Shown: positions 1-7,360 of the stretch, in pieces
How positions within the stretch are numbered: the first letter of the stretch is position 1
Layout of the letters: each line of letters begins with the position of its first letter
Assembly: GCF_000720175.1 (NCBI RefSeq)
Contig: NZ_JOIX01000098.1
Location: 1 to 25,775, forward strand
DNA: 25,775 nucleotides
From: Streptomyces sp. NRRL S-337
GTDB taxonomy: Bacteria > Actinomycetota > Actinomycetes > Streptomycetales > Streptomycetaceae
Reading direction: 5' to 3'
Notes under the pieces: generated by a model
Seen by the model: the letters and a program-made list of their open reading frames with translations, nothing else
The model's database searches: none
Told to the model about the DNA's origin: nothing
Program-made: the position numbers and the translations under genes

Positions 1-555
1 GATCAGCGGCTCCACCGCGTGCTCGGGGTGCGGCATCAGGCCGACCACATTGCCCGCCGCATTGGTGATGCCGGCAATGTCCCGCAGCGAACCGTTGGGA
101 TTGCCGTCCAGATAACGGAAGACCACCCGGCCCTCCGCCTCCAGCATGTCCAACGTCCGCTCATCGGCCACATACCGACCGTCGATGTTCTTCAACGGAA
201 CGGAGATTTCCTGCCCGGCCGTGAATTCGGTCGTCCAGGCCGTGGTCGCGTTCTCCACCCGCAGCTTCTGGTCACGGCAGATGAAGTGCAGATGATTGTT
301 GCGCAGCATCGCGCCCGGCAGCAGATGGGTCTCGGTCAGCACCTGGAACCCGTTGCAGATACCCAGCACCGGAAGACCGGCCCGGGCGCCGGCGATCACC
401 GACTCCATGACGGGCGAAAAGCGGGAAATGGCTCCGGCGCGCAGGTAATCGCCGTAGGAAAACCCGCCGGGCAGGACCACGGCGTCGACCTGCTTGAGGT
501 CCTTGTCACGGTGCCACAACGGCACCGCCTTCGAAGCGCTTGCCCTGGCGGACAT
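1..555 (-). pseudogene. purQ: purQ remnant, FGAM synthase glutaminase subunit, N-terminus deleted, runs off window edge
   Basis: Reverse-strand translation gives most of PurQ, the glutaminase subunit of phosphoribosylformylglycinamidine synthase (step 4 of purine synthesis). Visible landmarks are [15 protein letters not shown], the [13 protein letters not shown] segment, the nucleophile elbow GICNGFQ (about 301-365) and the His-Glu pair in PHPEH (about 20-34). No stop occurs before the window edge, so the 3' end is not seen. The first ~35 residues of PurQ (the GVVTFPGS-type beta strand and following helix) are absent. The reading frame instead continues into purS sequence in another frame. 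An in-frame ATG at 555-553 could start a shortened protein, but it has no ribosome binding site and would lack the first strand of the amidotransferase fold. Codons here are less GC-biased at third positions than those of the operon to the right. The identification is certain; whether any active product is made is doubtful. Confidence 0.85.
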
Positions 556-667
556 CGGCGATCGCGATGCCGTCGAAACCGAGGCGGGGCAGTGCGCGCT
601 GCACCGCCTGTCCCTGCGGGTCGAGGATCTCCGGCTTGAGCATGACGTCGACCACGACGCGTGCCAC
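506..667 (-). pseudogene. purS: purS remnant, truncated FGAM synthase small subunit
   Basis: Starts at GTG (667-665) after a good GGAAGGAG ribosome binding site. It reads [19 protein letters not shown] and continues through [10 protein letters not shown], a textbook actinobacterial PurS N-terminus. PurS is normally about 80-90 residues. Here the match stops after ~47 residues and the frame closes at a TGA (508-506) after six unrelated codons, giving 53 residues. The bases that follow the break are purQ codons in the +1 frame. Hence an internal deletion removed the purS 3' end, the purS-purQ junction and the purQ 5' end. An intact purS/purQ pair would be needed elsewhere in the genome for purine prototrophy. 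The gene is divergent from the biosynthetic operon starting at 1025. An assembly error that dropped ~220-250 bases is the alternative explanation. Confidence 0.85.
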
Positions 668-1024
668 TGGCACTCCTTCCGGTAAGGGGGTTGACGCAAA
701 AGGGAGTTGATTGGTTCCACCGGAAGGAAAAAGTGACCTGTTTCACTTCGGAGTGAGGGGATTCGCGCCGGAGTGACGTGCTGCACTCCGGCGCGAAGTC
801 GGTTCGGTCCCCTCGGTCCGGGCCCCCGTCCGGTCGGCTCCATTAGGGGGAAGCCGGGGCGCTGAAGTCAAGGTTCGCCAGGAATCCTGCTGGTCGTTTG
901 AAAGTCCTTGAAAGTGGCTGGAGTCGGCCCGGCGACTTGATGAAGTCTTGTTCGTACGGCAGCACCCTCACAGGCTTCGGAGGGAGCTGGCTACGCCGCA
1001 CCATCGATGGGGGAATTCAGTTCC
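668..1024. other. divergent intergenic region with candidate control sites
   Basis: This 357-bp gap lies between the purS remnant (minus) and the flavin monooxygenase gene (plus). No credible gene was found in it. It contains a perfect 14-bp inverted repeat (762-797), a copied CGGAGTGA octamer (749-756 and 769-776) and a TTGAAAGT direct repeat with 10-bp period (898-915). It presumably carries the promoter of the long biosynthetic operon and the old purS promoter. I could not place a convincing -10/-35 pair. Confidence 0.6.
762..797. promoter_or_regulatory. perfect inverted repeat, candidate operator or hairpin
   Basis: TTCGCGCCGGAGTG (762-775) is followed by 8 bases and its exact reverse complement CACTCCGGCGCGAA (784-797). 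No T-run follows. Its position between two divergent starts favours an operator over a terminator. The half-motif CGGAGTGA occurs again 20 bp upstream (749-756), and CACTTCGGAGTG (744-755) is itself a small palindrome. Confidence 0.45.
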
Positions 1025-2404
1025 ATGCCAGAACCACAAGTGGATCCACGGCCGGTCGCCGTCATCGGAGCGGGCCCTTCCGGGCTGGCCTCTCTCAAGA
1101 ACCTCAGTGATCTCAACATTCCGTGTGTGGCGTACGAGGCCCACTCCGGCGTGGGCGGTATCTGGGACATCCGTAATCCGCGGAGTTCCGTCTATCAGAA
1201 CACCCACACCATCACCTCCCGCGAGGTGACGGGTTACGCGGATCTTCCCATGGACCGCGGGCTGCCCGCCTATCCCCGGCACGATCAGGTGCACGGGTAT
1301 CTGCGGCAGTACGCGGAGCGTTTCAACCTGCTGCCGCTGATCCGGTTCGACTCCGACGTCACGCAGGTCGAGCGGCTCCCGGACGGCTGGCGGGTCACCA
1401 CCGCGGACGGGCACTCGGCCGAGCACCGCGCACTGATCATCGCGAACGGCCACAACTGGCACCCCCATGTGCCGTCGTTCTCCGGGAAGTTCGACGGGGA
1501 GATCCTGCACAGCCGGGACTACACCAGCGCGGCCGGTCTCGCCGGCAAGCGGGTCCTGGTCATCGGTGCCGGGAACTCCGGCTGTGACATCGCGGTGGAA
1601 GCCGCCCAGGTCTCCGATCACGTCGCGATCAGCATGCGCCGCGGCTACTACTTCTTCCCGAAATTCATCTTCGGGAAGCCCGCGGACCAGGTCTCCGAAT
1701 CGAGCCAGAATCTGCGGCTGCCGGCCCCGGTGGCGCGTGCGGCGTACCGCACCATGCTGAAGCTGAGCATCGGCAGCCCCGAGCAGTTCGGACTGCCGAA
1801 GCCCGATCACGAGCCGCTGGAATCCCCGCCGATCGTGAACTCCCTGCTGCCGTACTACTGCGCGCACGGCCGGGTGAAGGTGCGCAAGGCCCCGGTGCGT
1901 TTCGACGGGAAGTTCGTCGAGTTCTCGGACGGTACGTCGGAGGAATTCGACACCATCATCATGGCGACCGGTTTCCGGATCCACATTCCGTTCGTCGGTG
2001 AGGAGCACCTCGACTGGCACAAGGGCCGGCCGGACTTCTATCTGCTCGCCTTCTCGCCGCGCTACGACGACCTCTTCATCGCCGGAATGACCGACGGAAC
2101 GGGCGGCCACTTCCCGACCGTCGAACTGCAGTCCCGGGTGATCGCGAGCTATCTGGCGGCCCGGGAACGGGACCCGGAGGCGGCCCGCCGGTTCGACGAG
2201 CGCAAGCGGAGGCGGGACGTGGACATCACCGGCGGGATCAAGTTCCTCGACTCCCCGCGCAATCTCACCCAGTTCGAGCTCCTCACCTACCTGCGGGTGC
2301 TGCGCGACCACCTGTCGATGCTGGGCGGCCGCGACACCACCTACGCCCAACGGCCCTCCCTGCTGGAGCAGGCGGCCGCGCTCTTCTCGGGAGGCCGCAA
2401 GTGA
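1025..2404 (+). CDS. flavin-containing monooxygenase
   Basis: A 459-residue FAD- and NADPH-dependent monooxygenase. The FAD Rossmann motif GAGPSG is at residues 15-20 and the NADPH motif GAGNSG at 181-186. The FMO signature F-x-G-x3-H-x3-Y is visible in FSGKFDGEILHSRDY around residues 152-166. Members oxygenate soft nucleophiles such as amines and sulfides, or carry out Baeyer-Villiger reactions; the substrate cannot be read from sequence. I chose the ATG at 1025, nine bases after GGGGGAA. The in-frame ATG at 1007 overlaps that ribosome binding site and is less likely. This is the first gene of the operon, and its stop overlaps the next start (GTGA). The 5' half uses more A/T-ending codons than the genes further downstream. 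In this setting it is probably a tailoring enzyme. Confidence 0.9.
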   Translation: MPEPQVDPRPVAVIGAGPSGLASLKNLSDLNIPCVAYEAHSGVGGIWDIRNPRSSVYQNTHTITSREVTGYADLPMDRGLPAYPRHDQVHGYLRQYAERFNLLPLIRFDSDVTQVERLPDGWRVTTADGHSAEHRALIIANGHNWHPHVPSFSGKFDGEILHSRDYTSAAGLAGKRVLVIGAGNSGCDIAVEAAQVSDHVAISMRRGYYFFPKFIFGKPADQVSESSQNLRLPAPVARAAYRTMLKLSIGSPEQFGLPKPDHEPLESPPIVNSLLPYYCAHGRVKVRKAPVRFDGKFVEFSDGTSEEFDTIIMATGFRIHIPFVGEEHLDWHKGRPDFYLLAFSPRYDDLFIAGMTDGTGGHFPTVELQSRVIASYLAARERDPEAARRFDERKRRRDVDITGGIKFLDSPRNLTQFELLTYLRVLRDHLSMLGGRDTTYAQRPSLLEQAAALFSGGRK

Positions 2405-3279
2405 ACGCCGTCGGTGCGGCGGTGCTGAGCGAGGTGCAGAAGGAGGTCCTCGACGAGGTGCTCGTCGGGGTGCCGTACAACAGCGCCTCCCAGTTCCACG
2501 AGTACTTCGGCACCCGGGCCGCCCCGCCGCGGTTCGGACAGTCCTGCGCCTGGCAGTCGTTCACGGCCGGCCGGCTGGTCGCCGAACGGTCCGGGATCAC
2601 CGCCGAATACCCCATCGACGGGCGGCACGTGGCGGCCGTCTACCGGCGGGCGGAGGGCCTCGACGTCCTCGACCCGTACCTGCTGCACGCCGAGCCGCTG
2701 CGGCTCGACCGTTCCGCCGCCAAGGACGGTGTCGTACAGCTGACCGTCGACGCCTACCCGTACCGGGTCAGGAAGGACGGCAGCCCGGCGCCCAGCCGGG
2801 TGCGGGCCACCTGGACGCTCGACGACGACGCGGTCCGCCTGGACTACCTGCGGTACAGCCCGCGGCGCGGGCACAACATCGCCTCGCGGTCGTTCGTGCT
2901 GCGCCCCGAGTCGCAGCTGGAGACCGTGCCGCCGGCCGCGGACTGGGTGCGTCCGCTGCTGGTCCACCCCGAGCAGCACAGCGTGTCCGTACGGGTGCTG
3001 CACCCGGTCACCCGGCAGATGGCGGAGCTGGTCCTGCCGCTCGCGGGGCGGCCCGCCGGGGTCGCCGAGGACAGCCTGCTGATGCTCACCAAGGACAACC
3101 AGGGCGCCGTCGCCACCCACGGCGACGCCCGCTTCCGGCGCGACCTGGAGGTCGTGGCGGACGCGGTCGGCGCACCGCAGGACGACGTGGTCGCCTTCCT
3201 CCTCGAAGCGGCCGCGATCCACCGCGCCGCGGCACCGGCCGGGCTGGTCCTGGCCCCGTACTCCCTGGAGGACGAGTGA
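2401..3279 (+). CDS. unrecognised protein with possible Cys-His-Asp triad (N-acetyltransferase/transglutaminase-like?)
   Basis: A 292-residue protein of no firmly recognised family. It starts at GTG 2401 (GGGAGG site upstream) inside the stop of the monooxygenase gene. Cys49 in FGQSCAWQS, His76 in DGRHVAAVY and Asp91 in DVLDPYLL are arranged like the catalytic triad of arylamine N-acetyltransferases, where His and Asp are also 15 residues apart (Cys-His is shorter here, 27 rather than ~38). That superfamily includes the amide synthases that release ansamycin polyketides. This would suit acyl transfer from the carrier protein two genes on. The rest of the chain gives no clear signature and there is no signal peptide or membrane segment. 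The triad is my inference from spacing alone. The CDS itself is well supported by coupling on both sides. Confidence 0.75.
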   Translation: MNAVGAAVLSEVQKEVLDEVLVGVPYNSASQFHEYFGTRAAPPRFGQSCAWQSFTAGRLVAERSGITAEYPIDGRHVAAVYRRAEGLDVLDPYLLHAEPLRLDRSAAKDGVVQLTVDAYPYRVRKDGSPAPSRVRATWTLDDDAVRLDYLRYSPRRGHNIASRSFVLRPESQLETVPPAADWVRPLLVHPEQHSVSVRVLHPVTRQMAELVLPLAGRPAGVAEDSLLMLTKDNQGAVATHGDARFRRDLEVVADAVGAPQDDVVAFLLEAAAIHRAAAPAGLVLAPYSLEDE

Positions 3280-3806
3280 CGGCCCACGACGTGCGGGACG
3301 AGGGGCGGTCCCGCTCCTACTTCCTGGCCGGCACCATGCAGGGCGCGCGCACCGGCGCCGACCTCACCGATCAGTCCTACCGGCAACGGCTGACCGAGGC
3401 GCTGCGCGCCCGGCGCCCCGAAGCGGTCATCCACGACCCGGGTGTGGTGATGGCCGAATGGCTCGCCTCGCACCCCGCGGACGTCCGCGCCGCACACGCC
3501 GCACTGGCCGACCGCAAGGTCCTGCACCACGACGAACTCGCCAAGGAAATCCGCGAGTTGACCGACCTGTTCCACCGGCTCACCCGGCTGGCGGCGGACA
3601 GCGACGTCTGTGTGGCCTGGCTGCCCGGGCACGAGCCGAGCATGGGCACCGCCGCGGAGATGCTCTCCGCGCACCGCGCCGGCCGCACCGTCGTCGCCAT
3701 CACGGACATGCGGCAGAACCTCGCGGTGCTGTCCTGCTCGACCGTGATCCTGCCGGACCTGGACGCCTTCACCGAGTGGCTCGACGCGGGCGGTGACGCC
3801 TTATGA
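3276..3806 (+). CDS. nucleoside 2-deoxyribosyltransferase-like protein
   Basis: A 176-residue protein opening with GTG that overlaps the previous stop. The N-terminal strand and loop YFLAGTMQGARTG, the central DVCVAWLPGHEPSMGTAAEM and the final ILPDLDAFTEWL fit the nucleoside 2-deoxyribosyltransferase fold. In that fold a Gly-Thr-x-x-Glu stretch carries the catalytic Glu (here probably Glu128). The superfamily includes deoxyribosyltransferases and the nucleotide N-glycosidases MilB and BlsM of nucleoside antibiotic pathways. It therefore could make or break an N-glycosidic bond, which is suggestive directly upstream of a PurF paralogue. The last sense codon is TTA (3801-3803), shared with the ATG of purF in TTATGA. 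This is the only in-frame TTA I noticed in the operon. Fold assignment is likely; reaction unknown. Confidence 0.75.
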   Translation: MTAHDVRDEGRSRSYFLAGTMQGARTGADLTDQSYRQRLTEALRARRPEAVIHDPGVVMAEWLASHPADVRAAHAALADRKVLHHDELAKEIRELTDLFHRLTRLAADSDVCVAWLPGHEPSMGTAAEMLSAHRAGRTVVAITDMRQNLAVLSCSTVILPDLDAFTEWLDAGGDAL

Positions 3807-5278
3807 CCGGGTCCCTGTACGACGCGGACAAGCCCCGCGAGGCCTGTGGCGTCGCGGGCGTCTGGGGGCCGTCCGGCCACCACGCCGCACTGGTACGGGA
3901 AATGCTCGTTGCACTGCAGCACCGCGGCCAGGAGAGCGTCGGCATCGCCGTCGGCACCGGCGGCGCCCTGGTCGCCCGGCACGGCGCCGGAACCGTCGCC
4001 CAGGGACTGCCCGACCTCGACGGACTGCCGCACGGCCCGGTCGCGGTCGGCCACGTCCGCTACGCCACCCACGGCGCCCGGGACGGACTGGCCGGCGCCC
4101 AGCCGGTCGTCCTGGACCGGCCGCCGCTGGCCCTGGCCCACAACGGCACCCTGGTCGACCCGCACACCGCGCCCGGCGCCGAGGCGATCGACCCCACCCG
4201 GTGGGCCACCGACAGCGAGCTGATGGCCCACCTGCTGCTCGCCCGGCGCAACGCGGCGGGCGACGACACCTCGGCCGCCCTGCACGCGGTGCTGCCCGGA
4301 CTGACCGGCGCCTACGCGCTGGTCCTGTCCGACGGCGCGCAGCTGTACGGCGTGCGCGACCCGCACGGCTTCCGGCCGCTGGCCCTCGGCCGGCGCGGTG
4401 ACGCCTGGCTGCTGGCCTCCGAGACCGCGGCGATCACCACCGTCGGCGGCGAGGTGGTCCGCGAGCTGGAGCCGGGCGAGGTGCTCACCATCGGCCCGCA
4501 CGGCACCGCGAGCAGCCGGGTGCCGGTGCCGGACGCCAAAACCGCGGCCTGCCTCTTCGAATACGTCTACTTCGCCCGGGCCGATTCGGCCCTCGCCGGG
4601 CGCAGCGTCTACCAGGCGCGCTACCGGGCGGGCCAGGCTCTCGCCGACTACGCGCCGGTCACCGGATCGCCGCGCCCGGTCGTCGTCGCCACCCCCGAGA
4701 CGGCCCGGGTCGCCGCCGACGGCTACGCCGAGCGGGCCGGACTGCGGGTCGTCCAGGGCCTGTTGCGGCCCGGGGCGGTCGGCCGCAGCTTCATCGCGGG
4801 CGACCCGGCGGCCCGGGAGACCATCGTGCGCCGCAAGCTCGCCCCGGTCGCCGCCGCGGTCGCCGGGCAGCGGGTGGTGCTGGTGGACGACTCGCTCGTC
4901 CGGGGCACGACCATGCGCACCGTGACCGGGCTGCTGCGCAAGGCCGGGGCCGTGGAGGTGCACCTGCGGGTGGCCTCCCCGCCGTACCGGTGGCCGTGCT
5001 TCTACGGCATCGACACCGGACGGTCGGAGGAACTGCTCGCCGCCCAACTGCCGATCACCGAGCTGGCCGGGCAACTGGGCTGCGACAGCGTGGCGTTCCT
5101 CTCGCTGGACCGGCTCCTGGAGGCGGCCGGCGGGGACCCCTCCGGCTACTGCACCGCGTGCCTGACCGGCCGCTACCCGACCGCGACCCCTGCCGGTGCG
5201 CTCGCCGCCCCGGCCGCCCGGCCGCAGCCGGGAACCCGATCCGGCACCGCCCTCGCGTCCCGAGGCACCGTCGAATGA
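3803..5278 (+). CDS. purF: divergent amidophosphoribosyltransferase (PurF paralogue)
   Basis: A 491-residue class II glutamine amidotransferase fused to a phosphoribosyltransferase domain. PurF makes 5-phosphoribosylamine from PRPP and glutamine. Cys15 follows a 14-residue propeptide and would be the N-terminal nucleophile; HRGQES and GHVRYATHG are intact. The PRPP motif VVLVDDSLVRGTT is at about 358-370. Four iron-sulfur ligand cysteines are conserved (250, 399, 450, 453; compare B. subtilis 236, 382, 437, 440). The flexible PRPP loop is changed: the usual KNRYVGRTFI reads RPGAVGRSFI (322-331), losing Lys, Asn and Tyr. The C-terminal tail is Ala/Pro/Gly-rich. This is not a normal housekeeping copy; in streptomycetes housekeeping purF sits beside purM. 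It may aminate PRPP, aminate another phosphosugar, or act as a resistant copy. Confidence 0.88.
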   Translation: MTGSLYDADKPREACGVAGVWGPSGHHAALVREMLVALQHRGQESVGIAVGTGGALVARHGAGTVAQGLPDLDGLPHGPVAVGHVRYATHGARDGLAGAQPVVLDRPPLALAHNGTLVDPHTAPGAEAIDPTRWATDSELMAHLLLARRNAAGDDTSAALHAVLPGLTGAYALVLSDGAQLYGVRDPHGFRPLALGRRGDAWLLASETAAITTVGGEVVRELEPGEVLTIGPHGTASSRVPVPDAKTAACLFEYVYFARADSALAGRSVYQARYRAGQALADYAPVTGSPRPVVVATPETARVAADGYAERAGLRVVQGLLRPGAVGRSFIAGDPAARETIVRRKLAPVAAAVAGQRVVLVDDSLVRGTTMRTVTGLLRKAGAVEVHLRVASPPYRWPCFYGIDTGRSEELLAAQLPITELAGQLGCDSVAFLSLDRLLEAAGGDPSGYCTACLTGRYPTATPAGALAAPAARPQPGTRSGTALASRGTVE

Positions 5279-5289
5279 GGAGCACAGCA

Positions 5290-7089
5290 GTGAACACCCC
5301 AACCGAGGCGACCACGACCACGGCGCCGGGCCCCGGCCGGGAGCCCCGCACTCTCGTCGAGGCGCTGCTCGCCCGCGCCGCGGGCCCCGACGCGGACCGG
5401 CCGGTGGTCACCGCCCTCGACGCGTCCGGCGACACCATCGAGTCCCTGAACCCGGTCGAACTCGACCTCCGCGCCCGGCAGTTGGCCGCGGCGCTTCGCG
5501 AGACCGGCACCGCCGGCGACCGCGTCATCGTGCCCGCGCTGCCCGGCCTCGACTTCCACATCGGGTTCCTGGGCTGCCTGTACGCCGGCATGATCGCCGT
5601 GCCGGTGCCCGCGTTCCGCACCGCCGCCCGGGGCGGCACCACCACCCGCGCCGAGCGGCTGTCGGCGATCTGCGGCGACTGCGACCCGTGCGCCGTCCTC
5701 GTCTCCACCCAGGAGGACGCCGACGAGGCCGACCCCGAACTGCTGCCCGGAGTGCGGTGGACCGCCGTCCGCCGGCCGGACCGCCCCGAGCCCCAAGGGG
5801 ACGCGCTGCCCGACCCGGTCGCGCTCGACCCGGCGACCACGGCGCTGCTCCAGTACACCTCCGGCTCCACCGGCGACCCGCGCGGCGTCGTCGTCCGGCA
5901 CGGCAACCTCGTCGCCAACCAGATCGCGATGCGCGACGCCTGCGAGGTGGAGCCCACCACCACCATCGTCAGCTGGCTGCCGTTCTTCCACGACATGGGC
6001 CTGTGCACCGCGGTGGTGCTGCCCCTGGTGTCCGGCGCGGCGACCGTCACCATGGAGCCGGCCACCTTCGTCCGCGACCCGCGGGTGTGGCTGCGCGCCA
6101 TCGCCGCCGAGGACGACGTCTTCACCGCCGCGCCCGACTTCGCGTACGACATGTGCGTCAACCGGGTGTCCGCGGAGGAGCGCGCCGCCCTCGACCTGTC
6201 CACCTGGCGGGTCGCGGTCAACGGCTCCGAGCCCGTACGGGCCGCCACCCAGCGGCGGTTCGCCGAGGCGTTCCGGCTGAGCTTCTTCCGCGAGGAGGTC
6301 TTCTCGCCCGGCTTCGGGCTCGCCGAGTGCACCCTCCTGGTGAGCGTGAGCCCGTCCCTGGAACCGGTGGTGGCCACGTACTACGACCGGGACGCACTGG
6401 CCGAGGGCAAGGCCGTGCCGACCGCCGACACCGCCGCGGGGGTCGAACTCGTCGGCTGCGGGCCGGTGGCGGACGGCATCCGCGTCGCCGTGGTCGACCC
6501 CGCAAGCCGCCAGGCGCTCGCCGACCGCGTGGTCGGCGAGATCTGGGTCGACTCGCCGGGCAACTGCCAGGGCTACTGGGGCCGCGAGCAGGAGTCCGCG
6601 GAGGTCTTCGCGGCCCGCCTGGCCGGCACCGAGGACGGCACCGGCCCGGCCTACGTACGGACCGGGGACCTCGGATTCGTCGACGACGGCCAGCTGTTCA
6701 TCACCGGCCGCATCAAGGACGTGCTGATCATCGGCGGGGAGAACTACTTCCCGCAGGACGCCGAGGCCGTCGCGGTCGCCGCCCACCCCGCCTTCGCCCA
6801 GCAGCGGGCCGCCGCCTGGCCGCTCCACGAGGACGACCGGGGCGTGGCCGTGGTGGTGGAGACCACCGTGCGGGACCCGGAGGTGCTCGCCACCGCCGTC
6901 CGCGCGGCCGGTATCGCGGTGGCCAAGGTGCTGCCGACCGCGGTCAGCGTCTACGCCGTACCGCGCAACAAGGTGCCCCGCACCACCAGCGGGAAGATCC
7001 GCCGGCGCGCCTGCGCCGAGCAGATGAGGTCGGGCCAGCTGACGCCGCTGGCCCAGTGGTCCAGCAAGCGGAAGGACGGTGCCGCATGA
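5290..7089 (+). CDS. fatty acyl-AMP ligase (FAAL)
   Basis: A 599-residue adenylate-forming enzyme. The P-loop YTSGSTGDPRG is near residues 189-199. FGLAECTLLVS has the TLLVS run typical of fatty acyl-AMP ligases. YVRTGDLGF, ITGRIKDVLIIGGEN and the C-terminal catalytic Lys in TSGKIRRR follow in order. These enzymes activate a carboxylic acid as acyl-AMP and load it onto a carrier protein rather than CoA. The carrier protein gene overlaps its stop (ATGA), so the partner is evident. I chose GTG 5290 because GAGGAG lies seven bases upstream; an in-frame ATG at 5275 overlapping the purF stop would add five residues. Role: starter-unit loading. The acid is unknown; fatty acids are usual. Confidence 0.92.
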   Translation: MNTPTEATTTTAPGPGREPRTLVEALLARAAGPDADRPVVTALDASGDTIESLNPVELDLRARQLAAALRETGTAGDRVIVPALPGLDFHIGFLGCLYAGMIAVPVPAFRTAARGGTTTRAERLSAICGDCDPCAVLVSTQEDADEADPELLPGVRWTAVRRPDRPEPQGDALPDPVALDPATTALLQYTSGSTGDPRGVVVRHGNLVANQIAMRDACEVEPTTTIVSWLPFFHDMGLCTAVVLPLVSGAATVTMEPATFVRDPRVWLRAIAAEDDVFTAAPDFAYDMCVNRVSAEERAALDLSTWRVAVNGSEPVRAATQRRFAEAFRLSFFREEVFSPGFGLAECTLLVSVSPSLEPVVATYYDRDALAEGKAVPTADTAAGVELVGCGPVADGIRVAVVDPASRQALADRVVGEIWVDSPGNCQGYWGREQESAEVFAARLAGTEDGTGPAYVRTGDLGFVDDGQLFITGRIKDVLIIGGENYFPQDAEAVAVAAHPAFAQQRAAAWPLHEDDRGVAVVVETTVRDPEVLATAVRAAGIAVAKVLPTAVSVYAVPRNKVPRTTSGKIRRRACAEQMRSGQLTPLAQWSSKRKDGAA

Positions 7090-7358
7090 GCGTCATACAG
7101 GAGATCACCCCGGAGCTGGTCGTCGAGCGGCTGCGCCAGGTACTGGCGGAGATGCTGGAGATGGCGCCCGCCGACCTCGACGCGGACGTCCCGCTCAGCG
7201 CCTTCGGCATCGACTCCATGACGAGTGCGGTGCTCCTCGGCGACCTCGAGAAGTGGTGCGGCGCCGAGCTGCGCACGGAGGCGTCGCTGGGCGCACTGAG
7301 CCTGGCCGAAGCGGCCGACGCGGTCGTGGCGGAGCTGCGGCAGCGGAAGGAGGGCTGA
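7086..7358 (+). CDS. acyl carrier protein
   Basis: A 90-residue carrier protein. The phosphopantetheine attachment serine is Ser44 in AFGIDSMTS, matching the consensus D-S-[ML/x]. The flanking four-helix pattern has an N-terminal helix at about 8-27 and a final helix around 70-88. Its ATG overlaps the stop of the FAAL gene, so the two are translationally coupled. It would receive the acyl group from the FAAL and present it to the OleA-like condensing enzyme, the putative acyltransferase or a P450. Confidence 0.93.
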   Translation: MSVIQEITPELVVERLRQVLAEMLEMAPADLDADVPLSAFGIDSMTSAVLLGDLEKWCGAELRTEASLGALSLAEAADAVVAELRQRKEG

Positions 7359-7360
7359 GC

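Noticed and set aside
668..1024. Purine riboswitch in the purS leader
   Set aside because: I could not recognise a conserved purine or PRPP aptamer core; only simple inverted and direct repeats are visible.
4990..5289. Upstream extension of the fatty acyl-AMP ligase frame into purF
   Set aside because: The extension overlaps purF in another frame and is Arg-rich; GTG 5290 has a GAGGAG site.
3377..5302. 641-codon minus-strand frame opposite purF
   Set aside because: Low-complexity shadow; purF on the plus strand is certain.
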